A stretch of DNA of 64,000 nucleotides from Devosia sp. FJ2-5-3 (GTDB lineage Bacteria; Pseudomonadota; Alphaproteobacteria; Rhizobiales; Devosiaceae), in NCBI RefSeq assembly GCF_029201545.1, contig NZ_CP104007.1:1088501-1152500 (forward strand). The letters run 5' to 3'. The notes under the pieces were generated by a model. It was not told the origin of the DNA, did not search any database, and worked only from the letters and a program-made list of their open reading frames with translations. A program made the position numbers and the translations under genes. Positions 20,257 to 29,721 of this stretch are shown here, in pieces (position 1 is the stretch's first letter; each line of letters opens with the position of its first letter).

Positions 20257-23200
20257 ATGACACGACAGGAAAAGAACGACGCGTTCTTGCTGACCTCGTT
20301 CCTCTATGGGGGGAACGCCGACTACATCGAACAACTCTACTCCCGTTACAAAGCTGATCCAGCCAGCGTCGATGAGACCTGGTCGAGCTTTTTCGCGCGG
20401 CTCGATGATAGCCAGGATGTCGCCCTCAAGAACGCCGAGGGCCCCAGCTGGGGCCGCAAGGACTGGCCGCAGGCAGCCAGCGGCGATCTGATCGCCGCCC
20501 TTGACGGCAATTGGGGCGAGATCGCGGTCAAGGCCGAAAAGGCCACGACCAAGAAGGCCATTGCCGAGGGCAAGCCTTCCGCCAGCGCCGAAGACGTGCT
20601 GCAGGCGACGCGCGATTCCATCCGTGCCATCATGATGATCCGCGCCTATCGCATGCGCGGTCACCTGCATGCCGATCTCGATCCGCTCAAGCTCAAGGCC
20701 GACGAGCCGGCGCCCGAGCTTGATCCGCGCAGCTACGGCTTCACCGAGGCCGACTACAGCCGCAAGATATTCATCGACAATTATCTGGGCCTCGAATACG
20801 CCACCATCCCCGAGATGCTGGCCATTCTGCAGCGCACCTATTGCGGCACGCTCGGCATCGAATTCATGCATATCTCCGATCCGGAAGAGAAGCAGTGGAT
20901 TCAGGAGCGCATCGAGGGTCCGGACAAGGAAATCACCTTCACCGCCGAGGGCAAGAAGGCGATCCTCAATAAGCTTGTCGAGGCCGAAGGCTTCGAAAAG
21001 TTCCTCGACGTCAAATATACCGGCACCAAGCGTTTCGGCCTTGATGGCAGCGAAGCGACGATTCCGGCGCTCGAGCAGATCATCAAGCGCGGCGGCGCCC
21101 TTGGCATCAAGGACATCGTCCTGGGCATGGCCCATCGTGGTCGCCTCAACGTTCTGACCCAGGTCATGGCCAAGCCGCACCGCGCCTTGTTCCATGAGTT
21201 CAAGGGCGGCGCCTTCTACCCTGACGACGTCGAGGGTTCGGGCGACGTGAAGTACCACCTCGGTGCCTCTTCGGACCGCGAGTTCGACAACAACAAGGTG
21301 CACCTGTCGCTGACGGCCAACCCGTCCCACCTCGAGATCGTCGATCCCGTGGTGCTCGGCAAGTCGCGCGCCAAGCAGGATCAGCACATCTCGCCAGATG
21401 GCAAGCTGGTCAATATCGCGGTGGACGGCAAGCCCGACCGCTCGATGGTGCTGCCGCTGCTGATCCACGGCGATGCGGCTTTTGCCGGCCAGGGTGTGAT
21501 CGCCGAGTGTCTGGGGCTCTCGGGCCTCAAGGGCCACCGTACGGGTGGGTCGATCCACTTCGTCATCAACAACCAGATCGGCTTTACCACTTCGCCGATC
21601 TATTCGCGCTCCTCGCCCTATCCGACCGACGTCGCCAAGATGATCGAGGCGCCGGTTCTGCATGTGAATGGCGACGATCCGGAAGCCGTCGTATTCGCGG
21701 CCAAGGTCGCCGTCGAATACCGCCAGAAGTTCGGCAAGCCTGTCGTTATCGACATGTTCTGCTATCGCCGTTTCGGCCATAACGAAGGCGACGAGCCCAG
21801 CTTCACCCAGCCGCTGATGTACTCCAAGATCCGGTCGCACAAGACCACCCTGGAGATCTATTCGGAAAAGCTGATCGGCGAAGGCCTGCTGAGCCAGACT
21901 GACATCGACCAGATGCGCGCCAACTGGAAGGCCAAGCTCGAGGCCGAATTCGAAGCCGGCCAGGATTATCGTCCGAACAAGGCCGACTGGCTCGACGGCG
22001 CCTGGAAGAGCTTCAAGCCGGCTGCCGATGAAGGCCCGCGCCGCGGCGACACCGGTGTCGATATGGATCGCCTCAAGGCCATCGGCACCCAGCTCACCAA
22101 GGTCCCGTCGGATTTCAACGTCCACAAGACGGTCAAGCGCTTCCTCGACAACCGCCTCAGCGCCATCGAAAGCGGCGAGGGGATCGACTGGGCGACCGCC
22201 GAGGCCCTGGCCTTCGGCACCCTGGTCACCGAGGGGCACCCGGTGCGCCTGTCCGGCCAGGATTGCGAACGCGGCACGTTCAGCCAGCGCCATTCGGTGC
22301 TGAATGATCAGCTGGTCGAGAACAAGAGCTTTACCCCGCTCAACAATCTCACCGAGGATCAGGCTCGTTACGAGGTCATCAATTCGATGCTCTCCGAAGA
22401 GGCTGTGCTGGGCTTCGAATATGGCTACTCGCTGTCGGAGCCTCGGGCGCTGACGCTGTGGGAGGCCCAGTTCGGCGACTTCGTGAACGGTGCGCAGGTC
22501 GTCATCGACCAGTTCATCTCCTCGGGTGAGCGCAAGTGGTTCCGCATGTCGGGCCTCGTGATGCTCCTGCCGCATGGCTATGAAGGGCAGGGGCCGGAGC
22601 ATTCCTCCGCGCGTCCCGAGCGCTTCCTTCAGCTCTGCGCCGAAGACAATATGCAGGTCGCCAACTGCACGACGCCGGCCAACTATTTCCACGTGCTGCG
22701 CCGGCAGCTCAAGCGCGACTTCCGCAAGCCGCTGATCCTGATGACGCCCAAGAGCCTCTTGCGCCACAAGCGCGCCGTCTCGGGTCTCGTCGAGCTTGGC
22801 CCCGACAGTGTCTTCCATCGCCTTCTCTGGGACGATGCCGAGGCACCGGGTCTGCCCAAGACCACGATCCGCCTCGCGCCGGACGAAAAGATCCGCCGCG
22901 TCGTCCTCTGCACCGGCAAGGTCTATTACGACCTTCTGGAAGATCGCGAGAAGAAGGGCATCGACGATGTCTATCTCCTCCGCATCGAGCAGCTCTATCC
23001 GTTCCCGGCCAAGGCGCTCTTGGACGAATTGAGCCGCTTCCCCAATGCGGAAGTGATCTGGTGCCAGGAAGAGCCCCGCAATATGGGGGCCTGGGCCTTC
23101 ATCCAGCCCTATGTGGAATGGGTGTTCGACCAGATGGGTCGTGGCAACCAGCGCGTGCGCTATTCCGGTCGGCCGGCCGCCGCTTCTCCCGCTACAGGCC

Positions 23201-23259
23201 GCATGAGTGTCCACCTGGAGCAGCTCCAGGCATTCCTGGACGATGCCTTGGGCTCCTGA
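20257..23259 (+). CDS. sucA: 2-oxoglutarate dehydrogenase E1 component
   Basis: The thiamine-diphosphate-dependent E1 subunit, which decarboxylates 2-oxoglutarate and passes the succinyl group to the lipoyl arm of SucB. It is 1000 residues long. The N-terminus NDAFLLTSFLYGGNADYIE and the blocks MAHRGRLN, SHLEIVDPVVLGK, HGDAAFAGQGV, NNQIGFTT and CYRRFGHNEGDEP are highly characteristic. The ATG at 20257 (MTRQEKNDAF) matches the family N-terminus. Another in-frame ATG at 20227 adds ten basic residues; neither start has a strong ribosome site. sucB follows 81 bases later. Confidence 0.95.
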   Translation: MTRQEKNDAFLLTSFLYGGNADYIEQLYSRYKADPASVDETWSSFFARLDDSQDVALKNAEGPSWGRKDWPQAASGDLIAALDGNWGEIAVKAEKATTKKAIAEGKPSASAEDVLQATRDSIRAIMMIRAYRMRGHLHADLDPLKLKADEPAPELDPRSYGFTEADYSRKIFIDNYLGLEYATIPEMLAILQRTYCGTLGIEFMHISDPEEKQWIQERIEGPDKEITFTAEGKKAILNKLVEAEGFEKFLDVKYTGTKRFGLDGSEATIPALEQIIKRGGALGIKDIVLGMAHRGRLNVLTQVMAKPHRALFHEFKGGAFYPDDVEGSGDVKYHLGASSDREFDNNKVHLSLTANPSHLEIVDPVVLGKSRAKQDQHISPDGKLVNIAVDGKPDRSMVLPLLIHGDAAFAGQGVIAECLGLSGLKGHRTGGSIHFVINNQIGFTTSPIYSRSSPYPTDVAKMIEAPVLHVNGDDPEAVVFAAKVAVEYRQKFGKPVVIDMFCYRRFGHNEGDEPSFTQPLMYSKIRSHKTTLEIYSEKLIGEGLLSQTDIDQMRANWKAKLEAEFEAGQDYRPNKADWLDGAWKSFKPAADEGPRRGDTGVDMDRLKAIGTQLTKVPSDFNVHKTVKRFLDNRLSAIESGEGIDWATAEALAFGTLVTEGHPVRLSGQDCERGTFSQRHSVLNDQLVENKSFTPLNNLTEDQARYEVINSMLSEEAVLGFEYGYSLSEPRALTLWEAQFGDFVNGAQVVIDQFISSGERKWFRMSGLVMLLPHGYEGQGPEHSSARPERFLQLCAEDNMQVANCTTPANYFHVLRRQLKRDFRKPLILMTPKSLLRHKRAVSGLVELGPDSVFHRLLWDDAEAPGLPKTTIRLAPDEKIRRVVLCTGKVYYDLLEDREKKGIDDVYLLRIEQLYPFPAKALLDELSRFPNAEVIWCQEEPRNMGAWAFIQPYVEWVFDQMGRGNQRVRYSGRPAAASPATGRMSVHLEQLQAFLDDALGS

Positions 23260-23340
23260 GCCTTGTGACAAGACATAATGAGCGCCACATTCGTCCTTAG
23301 GACGGTGGCGCTCTGGCCCGAAACAGAAGGACAAGATTCC

Positions 23341-24597
23341 ATGTCGACAGAAATCCGGGTGCCGACCCTGGGCGAAAGCGTTTCCGAGGCCACCATCGGC
23401 CAGTGGTTCAAGAAGGTGGGCGACACGGTCTCCGCCGACGAGCCCATCGTCGAGCTCGAGACCGACAAGGTCACCATCGAAGTGCCGGCACCGGCCTCTG
23501 GCGTGCTCGAGGCGATTGCCGCCCAGCCCGGCGACACCGTCGATGTCGGCGCGCTGCTCGGCGCGATCGCCGCTGGCGCCGCTGCCGCTGCATCGGCTCC
23601 CGCCGCCGCCGCCAAGGCTGAAGTGCCCGCCGCCAATGCTGCCGGGCCGGAGCCTATCAAGGCTGCTGCCGGCGCAACCGACCGCGCTCCCGCCCCTTCA
23701 GCCCAGAAGCTGATCAATGAGAAGGGCCTCGAGGCCGCCGCCATCCCGGGTTCGGGCAAGGCCGGCCAGGTGCTCAAGGAAGACGTTCTTGCTGCCTTGG
23801 CAAAGCCCGCGCCGGCCGCCGCGGCGCCCGCCGCCCCCGCCCCGGCTCCTGCGGCCAAGCCTGCTGCCCCGCGCGCGCCCAGCGCTGCAGAGGATGCCGT
23901 GCGCGAAGAACGCGTGCGGATGACGCGCCTGCGCCAGACCATCGCCCGTCGCCTCAAGGACGCGCAGAACACCGCCGCCATGCTGACCACCTTCAACGAG
24001 GTGGACATGAAGCCGGTGATGGAGCTGCGCAACCAGTACAAGGACCTCTTCGAGAAGAAGCATGGCGTCAAGCTCGGCTTCATGGGCTTCTTCACCAAGG
24101 CCGTGGTCCACGCCCTCAAGGAAATCCCGGCGGTCAATGCCGAGATCGACGGGGATGACCTCGTCTACAAGCAGTACGCCCATATCGGCGTGGCCGTCGG
24201 CACCGACAAGGGCCTCGTCGTGCCGGTGGTGCGCGATGCCGACCAGATGTCGATCGCCGAGATCGAAAAGGAAATCGGCAATCTCGGTCGCAAGGCCCGG
24301 GACGGCCAGCTGTCCATGGCCGACATGCAGGGCGGCACCTTCACCATCTCCAATGGTGGCGTCTATGGCTCGCTGATGTCGACGCCGATCCTCAATGCCC
24401 CCCAGTCGGGCATTCTGGGCATGCACAAGATCCAGGAGCGCCCGGTCGTCGTCGGCGGCCAGATCGTCATCCGCCCGATGATGTATCTCGCCCTCAGCTA
24501 TGATCACCGGATCGTCGACGGCAAGGAAGCGGTGACCTTCCTCGTGCGCGTCAAGGAAAGCCTCGAGGCGCCCGAACGCCTCGTGCTCGACCTGTGA
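23341..24597 (+). CDS. sucB: 2-oxoglutarate dehydrogenase E2 component (dihydrolipoyl succinyltransferase)
   Basis: The E2 core of the 2-oxoglutarate dehydrogenase complex. Domains in order: a lipoyl domain (1-78) with the lipoylated Lys43 in ETDKV; an Ala/Pro-rich linker; the peripheral-subunit-binding domain (about 118-155); a second Ala/Pro linker; and the catalytic acyltransferase domain (about 190-418) with His389 and Asp393 in SYDHRIVDG. An AGAAGGAC ribosome site precedes the ATG at 23341. A strong terminator follows. Confidence 0.96.
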   Translation: MSTEIRVPTLGESVSEATIGQWFKKVGDTVSADEPIVELETDKVTIEVPAPASGVLEAIAAQPGDTVDVGALLGAIAAGAAAAASAPAAAAKAEVPAANAAGPEPIKAAAGATDRAPAPSAQKLINEKGLEAAAIPGSGKAGQVLKEDVLAALAKPAPAAAAPAAPAPAPAAKPAAPRAPSAAEDAVREERVRMTRLRQTIARRLKDAQNTAAMLTTFNEVDMKPVMELRNQYKDLFEKKHGVKLGFMGFFTKAVVHALKEIPAVNAEIDGDDLVYKQYAHIGVAVGTDKGLVVPVVRDADQMSIAEIEKEIGNLGRKARDGQLSMADMQGGTFTISNGGVYGSLMSTPILNAPQSGILGMHKIQERPVVVGGQIVIRPMMYLALSYDHRIVDGKEAVTFLVRVKESLEAPERLVLDL

Positions 24598-24620
24598 TCG
24601 CCGCATTTTCCTGATTGAAA

Positions 24621-24648
24621 AGGGCTCGGTTCGCCGGGCCCTTTTTTT
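24621..24648 (+). terminator. Intrinsic terminator after sucB
   Basis: An eight-base-pair stem GGGCTCGG/CCGGGCCC (one G-T pair) with a TTCG loop is followed directly by seven T residues, 24 bases after the sucB stop. Confidence 0.9.
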
Positions 24649-24745
24649 GTTCACCGATTGGTGTTGGACGTCACGGCAAACGTTAGCAGTCTGTTAGCAG
24701 ATTGTGACGCTAAGGCTGTGTCTGGATAAATTTTCGAGGTGTGGT

Positions 24746-25198
24746 TTGCGACGGTTTGTGGTTCTGGCAGCCTTATGTTTCGGCGCGGTCTTTCCAGCGT
24801 CAGCGCAGGAGGACGTAGCCGCAAATACCCAGCTTATCGGGGAATTGATGGCCTTTCATGGCTCGCAGGCCATCGTCAATGTCATGACCACCCATTGCTA
24901 TGAAACCACCGGGCTCGACGGCGCTTATAAGGCGGCAGCCGAGAACTGGTATCTGCGCAATATCGGCTTCCTCGACCTTGCGGACCGGGTGATTGCGCGG
25001 CTTGGGGGCGGGGCCGAAGGCCAGCAGATCAACGCCGAGACCTATGGCGGCAGCCAGATCATGTCGGCCTATAACCAGGCCGAAAACAAGAACAGCTTCT
25101 GCCGCGCCTTCCTCGAGCAGGTCGAAACGGGCGCCCTCGATATCGATCGGCAATTGCCCGCGCCGCTCAAGCGAGCGCAGGAAATATCGGCGTCGTAG
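24746..25198 (+). CDS. Small secreted protein of unknown function
   Basis: From a TTG at 24746 the protein has 150 residues. It begins with a clear signal peptide (MRRFVVLAALCFGAVFPASA, cleavage before QED). The mature part is helical, with two cysteines (in HCYETT and SFCRAF) that could form a disulfide in the periplasm, and it has no membrane segment. A GTG at 24704 would extend it by 14 residues; GAGGTG upstream of the TTG favours the later start. No family is recognised. It lies alone between the sucB terminator and a MAPEG gene. Confidence 0.6.
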   Translation: MRRFVVLAALCFGAVFPASAQEDVAANTQLIGELMAFHGSQAIVNVMTTHCYETTGLDGAYKAAAENWYLRNIGFLDLADRVIARLGGGAEGQQINAETYGGSQIMSAYNQAENKNSFCRAFLEQVETGALDIDRQLPAPLKRAQEISAS

Positions 25199-25317
25199 TA
25201 AGATTATCCCCGCCGCACCGAACCAGTATAAAGTGCTGATCAGGCGGCATTTTTGGGGTGGGCGATGAACCTTTGTTGTCGGGGCTGCGTATAAGCGGGA
25301 CAACGGGGATAAATCCA

Positions 25318-25707
25318 ATGAGTCTTGAGCTGACCCTTCTGGTCTGGAGCGCGCTGCTCGCCTTTGCCTATCTGGCGGTGCAGTCGACGGTCTATCGCCT
25401 TGATTATGGTGTGAAATTTGCCAATGGCCAGCGCGATGGCGAGCGTCCGCCAAACAAATGGGCGGCGCGTGGCGAGAAGGCCTTGCGCAATTTCCTCGAG
25501 ACATACGGCATCTTCATTGCCCTGGCCGTGGCCACCGAACTCTCCGGCCGCTCTGACGGCCTCACCCAAATGGGCAGCCAGGTCTGGTTCTGGAGCCGCT
25601 GGATCTATCTGCCGGCCTATTTCATCGAGGCGCCCTATGTGCGCTCGCTGATCTGGACCATCTCCCTGATCGGCCTCGTTCTGCTGTTCGTGGGCGTGGC
25701 ATTCTAG
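25318..25707 (+). CDS. MAPEG-family membrane protein
   Basis: A 129-residue protein with four hydrophobic segments. The MAPEG hallmark pattern is visible: a conserved polar loop (RGEKALRNFLETYGIFIALAV, where the E-x-x-x-N-x-x-E element normally lies) and an aromatic third helix. Family members include glutathione-dependent transferases and related membrane enzymes. The bacterial role is generally unknown. The ATG at 25318 removes a poorly supported upstream extension. Genes of this type occur near the 2-oxoglutarate dehydrogenase cluster in other rhizobia, to my knowledge. Confidence 0.75.
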   Translation: MSLELTLLVWSALLAFAYLAVQSTVYRLDYGVKFANGQRDGERPPNKWAARGEKALRNFLETYGIFIALAVATELSGRSDGLTQMGSQVWFWSRWIYLPAYFIEAPYVRSLIWTISLIGLVLLFVGVAF

Positions 25708-25851
25708 GCCATTTCCGCGAGGAAAATGCCTGAGCCGACGCTATTGCGAGACCCCGCCTTGCCCAAGGGGCAAGGCCCCGTCGGCCGGGCTGCGTTGCCG
25801 GAACGGGCGCGCTGGTGTAACCCTTGAGCACCTTCCACGCGCGATAGACAA

Positions 25852-26484
25852 ATGGATTTCCCCTGGCTGGAATTTGCGGGTCTCATGCTCGCCTTCGGGA
25901 TCAATGCGGTCATTCCAGGGGCCGACTTCGCCATGGTCCTGCGCCAGTCGGTGGCGCATGGGCGTCGCGCTGCATTGTTCACCTCCGCCGGCGTCGCCGT
26001 CTCGCTGCTCGTCCATGGCACCTACACGCTGCTGGGCGTGGGGGTCATCGTGGCTCAATCGCTTCTGTTGTTCAATGTTCTCAAGTGGTTGGGCGTCGCT
26101 TACCTCGTCTGGCTCGCCATTGCCGCGCTGCGCAGTCCGCCGCCGCAGCCGCCGGCCGATCTGGATGAGGTCGGCACGAGGCGCGGCGACATGGCCGCCT
26201 TTGGCCTCGGCTTTCTGACCAATCTGCTCAATCCCAAGGCCGTCCTGTTCTTCCTGGCGCTGTTCACATCGCTGGTCTCCGTCCATACGGACGGCCAGAT
26301 CAAACTTATCTACGTGCTCAGCATGGCGCTTATGCTGTTCGCCTGGTTCGCATTGGTGTCGGTTTTCTTTACGACCCCTTCGGTGAAACAGGGCTTTTTC
26401 CGCGCCGGCCGGTGGTTTAATCGGATTACCGGCATTACATTCCTGGCGTTGGCCGTTCGCGTCGCTTTGGCACAACAGCGCTAA
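25852..26484 (+). CDS. LysE/RhtB-family amino-acid exporter
   Basis: A 210-residue inner-membrane protein with about six hydrophobic segments. The N-terminal motif PGADFAMVLRQSVAHGRRAAL corresponds to the family pattern PGP..-..-..-...G...G. A second family block, GFLTNLLNPKAVLFFLALF, is near residue 120. Members export homoserine, threonine, lysine or related metabolites. The substrate cannot be read from sequence. It ends 21 bases before lpdA and could be cotranscribed with it. Confidence 0.85.
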   Translation: MDFPWLEFAGLMLAFGINAVIPGADFAMVLRQSVAHGRRAALFTSAGVAVSLLVHGTYTLLGVGVIVAQSLLLFNVLKWLGVAYLVWLAIAALRSPPPQPPADLDEVGTRRGDMAAFGLGFLTNLLNPKAVLFFLALFTSLVSVHTDGQIKLIYVLSMALMLFAWFALVSVFFTTPSVKQGFFRAGRWFNRITGITFLALAVRVALAQQR

Positions 26485-26505
26485 TCTTCTGAGGCTAAGA
26501 GAAAC

Positions 26506-27915
26506 ATGGCAGATCAATTCGACCTCACCATTATCGGTTCGGGCCCCGGCGGCTATGTCTGCGCCATTCGCGCGGCGCAGCTCGGCATGAAGGTGGCCGT
26601 GGTCGAGAAATGGCCGACGCTGGGCGGCACCTGCCTCAATATCGGCTGCATTCCCTCCAAGGCCCTGCTACACGCCTCGGAACTGTTTGAAGAGGCCGGC
26701 CATGGCTTCAAGGCCCTGGGCATCGACATCCCCGCGCCGCAGCTCAACCTGCCGCAGATGATGAACCACAAGGCCGATACGGTTGCCTCCAATGTCGGCG
26801 GCGTCGACTATCTGTTCAAGAAGAACAAGATCACCATTTTCCGCGGCATCGGCTCGATCCCGGCTGCGGGCAAGGTGCTGGTGACGCCCCAGACCGGCGC
26901 ACAGCAGGAAATCGCCACCAAGAACATCGTCATCGCCACCGGCTCGGTTTCGGCTAATCTGCCGGGCATCGAGATCGACGAAAAGACCATCGTCACCTCC
27001 ACTGGCGCGCTGTCGCTGGCCAAGGTTCCTGCGCGCCTCCTCGTCATCGGCGCGGGCGTCATCGGCCTCGAGCTTGGCTCGGTCTGGGCGCGGCTTGGCG
27101 CCAAGGTGACCGTGGTCGAATATCTCGATCGCATCCTGCCGGGCATGGATAGCGAAGTGGCGCGCCAGTTCCAGCGCATGCTGCAAAAGCAGGGCATGGA
27201 ATTCCGCCTCTCGAGCAAGGTCGGCGGCATCGATAAGCAGGATGACGGTTCGCTTAAGGTTCGGGTGGAACCGGCCGCAGGCGGGGACATCGAATTGCTC
27301 GACGCCGATGTGGCGCTGGTCGCCATCGGCCGCAAGCCGTTCACCGAAGGACTCGGGCTCGACATTGTCGGGGTTGCGCTGGACGAGCGCGGCCGCGTGC
27401 GTGTCGATGGCCACTACAAGACCTCCATCGATGGCATCTATGCTATCGGTGACGTGGTGGCCGGGCCCATGCTGGCTCACAAGGCCGAGGACGAAGGCAT
27501 TGCCATCGCCGAAATCCTCTCCGGCCAGGCCGGTCACGTCAATTATGCCGCCATCCCGTCGGTGGTCTACACCAATCCGGAAGTCGCCTCCGTCGGCAAG
27601 ACCGAGGACGAACTCAAGGCCGATGGCGTCAACTACAAGATCGGCAAATTCCCCTTCACGGCCAATGGTCGGGCCAAGGCCATGCTGGCGACCCAGGGCT
27701 TCGTGAAGATCCTCGCCGATGTCGAGACCGACCGTGTGCTGGGCGCGCACATCGTCGGCAAGAATGCCGGTGAGATGATCCACGAGCTGGTGACGCTGAT
27801 GGAATTTTCTGGCGCCTCCGAAGATCTGGCGCGTACCACCCACGCGCACCCCACCTTGTCCGAGGCCATCCGTGAAGCAGCCCTGGCATTGGGCGATGGT
27901 GCCATCCACATCTAG
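26506..27915 (+). CDS. lpdA: Dihydrolipoyl dehydrogenase (E3)
   Basis: The flavoprotein that reoxidises dihydrolipoamide of SucB, passing electrons to NAD. At 469 residues it has standard length. It shows the FAD motif GSGPGGY (11-17), the redox-active pair Cys43/Cys48 in GGTCLNIGC, the NAD motif [10 protein letters not shown] near residue 183 and the catalytic His448-Glu453 pair in [19 protein letters not shown] upstream offers a ribosome site. It completes the set of 2-oxoglutarate dehydrogenase subunits in this window and ends at a good terminator. Confidence 0.96.
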   Translation: MADQFDLTIIGSGPGGYVCAIRAAQLGMKVAVVEKWPTLGGTCLNIGCIPSKALLHASELFEEAGHGFKALGIDIPAPQLNLPQMMNHKADTVASNVGGVDYLFKKNKITIFRGIGSIPAAGKVLVTPQTGAQQEIATKNIVIATGSVSANLPGIEIDEKTIVTSTGALSLAKVPARLLVIGAGVIGLELGSVWARLGAKVTVVEYLDRILPGMDSEVARQFQRMLQKQGMEFRLSSKVGGIDKQDDGSLKVRVEPAAGGDIELLDADVALVAIGRKPFTEGLGLDIVGVALDERGRVRVDGHYKTSIDGIYAIGDVVAGPMLAHKAEDEGIAIAEILSGQAGHVNYAAIPSVVYTNPEVASVGKTEDELKADGVNYKIGKFPFTANGRAKAMLATQGFVKILADVETDRVLGAHIVGKNAGEMIHELVTLMEFSGASEDLARTTHAHPTLSEAIREAALALGDGAIHI

Positions 27916-27957
27916 GCAGGTCGCCTGCAAGGTACTGAAAACATTATGTTTCTATTT

Positions 27958-27986
27958 GGGGTGCCCTCTGGGTGCCCCTCTTTTTT
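27958..27986 (+). terminator. Intrinsic terminator after lpdA
   Basis: A stem GGGGTGCCC/GGGTGCCCC (nine pairs, two G-T) with a TCT loop is followed by TCTTTTTT. Confidence 0.85.
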
Positions 27987-28000
27987 GAATGAAAATTCAT

Positions 28001-28053
28001 CATACAACTTGCCGATTATTGTATGTTGACTTGTCATTTCGTCTTCCATACAA
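28001..28053 (+). promoter_or_regulatory. Candidate GntR operator cluster upstream of the uronate TRAP operon
   Basis: Three exact 7-base half-sites occur in 53 bases: CATACAA at 28001-28007, TTGTATG at 28019-28025 and CATACAA at 28047-28053. The first two are inverted with 11 bases between them; the second and third are inverted with 21 bases between. The stretch is AT-rich between a terminator and the dctP gene. The GntR regulator encoded at 31007 is the obvious candidate binder, and a CATACAA word recurs before uxuA. Confidence 0.55.
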
Positions 28054-28154
28054 GTTTTGCCCAAGGATCGGTTGCTGTCCAGTGGCGCGCCGATCCTGCG
28101 TCGCTGCATCGGGGAGAGGTGCCGGACGTCTAAGGATTTTTGGGAGGAATTCTA

Positions 28155-29135
28155 ATGTTGCATCTGCCGAAAATGGCGGCCGGCTTTGCCGTGGCTGCGA
28201 CCCTAATGGTGTCCGGGGCCAGCGCCCAGACGGTGCTTCGCTCATCGGACACGCATCCTGATGGCTATCCCACGGTGGAAGCTGTCAAGAAGTTCGGTGA
28301 GCTTCTCAGTGAAAAGACCGGCGGTCAGTATTCCGTCGAAGTGTTCCATTCGGCCCAGCTCGGTGGCGAGGCCGACACGATCGAGCAGACCCAGTTCGGC
28401 GTCATCGATCTCAACCGCATTTCCATCGGCGCCTTCGGCACCCAGGTGCCCGAAGCGACCGTCACCCAGCTACCCTATATCTTCCGCTCGGCCGACCACT
28501 TCCACAACGTGCTCGATGGCCCGATCGGCGAGGAAATCCTGGCCGCTTTCGACGCCGTGGATGTCGTGGCCCTGGCCTATTATGATGGCGGCGCCCGCTC
28601 GTTCTATAACAGCGAAAAGCCGATCAACACGCCGGCGGACATGGATGGCCTCAAGTTCCGCGTGATGCAGTCCGACATTTTTGTCGACATGGTGGGAGCG
28701 CTGGGCGCCAACGCCACGCCGATGCCCTATGGCGAAGTTTATTCGGGCATCCAGACCGGCGTTATCGACGGCGCCGAAAACAACTATCCGAGCTATGACA
28801 CAGCCGGCCACGCCGAGGTCGCGAAATTCTACTCGCTCGACGAACATCTGATGGTGCCCGAGGTTCTGGTCGTCTCCAAGGTCGTCTGGGATGGTTTGTC
28901 GCCCGAAGTCCAGACGGCCATGCGTGAAGCGGCCAAGGAATCCGTCGCCTACCAGCGCGAATTGTGGGCCGCCAAGGAAGTCGAATCCAAGGCCGCTGTC
29001 GAAGCGCTGGGCGCGACGATCAACGAGGTCGACAAGGCGCCGTTCATCGAAGCGATGAAGCCTGTCTACGAGAAGTACGTCACCGATCCGAAGCTGCAGG
29101 ACCTTGTGGCCCGCATCCAGGCCACTGAAGGCTGA
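28155..29135 (+). CDS. dctP: TRAP transporter substrate-binding protein, DctP family
   Basis: A 326-residue periplasmic binding protein with a signal peptide (residues 1-25, cleavage after GASA). Characteristic DctP features are [21 protein letters not shown] near 33, the [19 protein letters not shown] block, and [46 protein letters not shown], which holds the carboxylate-binding arginine (FRV). The ATG at 28155 has a GGAGGA ribosome site. The adjacent kduI, kduD and uxuA genes point to a uronate ligand. Confidence 0.92.
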   Translation: MLHLPKMAAGFAVAATLMVSGASAQTVLRSSDTHPDGYPTVEAVKKFGELLSEKTGGQYSVEVFHSAQLGGEADTIEQTQFGVIDLNRISIGAFGTQVPEATVTQLPYIFRSADHFHNVLDGPIGEEILAAFDAVDVVALAYYDGGARSFYNSEKPINTPADMDGLKFRVMQSDIFVDMVGALGANATPMPYGEVYSGIQTGVIDGAENNYPSYDTAGHAEVAKFYSLDEHLMVPEVLVVSKVVWDGLSPEVQTAMREAAKESVAYQRELWAAKEVESKAAVEALGATINEVDKAPFIEAMKPVYEKYVTDPKLQDLVARIQATEG

Positions 29136-29191
29136 TTGCAACTGCCGGGCCGGCTTCGCGCCGGCCCGGTCGTCTTGCGGAGGATATTCCG

Positions 29192-29716
29192 GTGAGAAAC
29201 TGGCTCCTGCCTACCAGCCGCGTGCTGCGGGCCATATCGAATGCTTCCCTCTGGCTTTCAGGGGTGGGGCTTGTCGTGATGACGATCATCGTCGCCTACC
29301 AGGTCTATATGCGCTTCGTGATCAACTCCTCCCCGTCCTGGACGGAGGGTGCTTCGATCATGATCATGAGCTGGTTCATCTTCCTGGGCGCGGCAGTCGG
29401 CGTGAGAGAGAACTTCCATATGGGGTTCGACGTGCTGCTTTATGTGCTGCCCAAAGGCGCCAAACCGGTCCTGCGGTCCATCAGCGATATCGCGATTTTC
29501 GCCTTTGCATCGGGCATGATCTATTACGGCGGCGAATTGGCCCTGCGCGGCCTCAGCGTCCGCATTCCGGTGCTCGGCCTGCCTCAAACCTTCACCTATT
29601 TGCCCATCGTCGTTTCGGGCTTTCTCATGTGCCTGTTCTCGCTGGAACGCATCCTGCTGCGCCTCGCTGGAGAACCGGTCGACGAAGCCCCTACCGAACT
29701 CGTGACCGAGGCCTGA
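29192..29716 (+). CDS. dctQ: TRAP transporter small permease, DctQ family
   Basis: A 174-residue membrane protein with four hydrophobic segments, the normal size and shape for DctQ. The loop INSSPSWTEGASIMIMSWFIFLGAAVGVRENFHMG is the conserved W-x-E...G..R family region. It starts with GTG at 29192 after GCGGAGGAT. The large permease starts five bases after its stop. Confidence 0.9.
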   Translation: MRNWLLPTSRVLRAISNASLWLSGVGLVVMTIIVAYQVYMRFVINSSPSWTEGASIMIMSWFIFLGAAVGVRENFHMGFDVLLYVLPKGAKPVLRSISDIAIFAFASGMIYYGGELALRGLSVRIPVLGLPQTFTYLPIVVSGFLMCLFSLERILLRLAGEPVDEAPTELVTEA

Positions 29717-29721
29717 CGCTT

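Noticed and set aside
20206..23334. A 1042-codon open frame antisense to sucA
   Set aside because: sucA is certain from its conserved motifs. The antisense frame mirrors its codon periodicity and shows no known motif.
25756..25776. A 9-bp hairpin after the MAPEG gene as a terminator
   Set aside because: The stem GCCTTGCCC/GGGCAAGGC is perfect, but no T run follows on the plus strand and the gene is followed by one in the same direction. Function is undecided.
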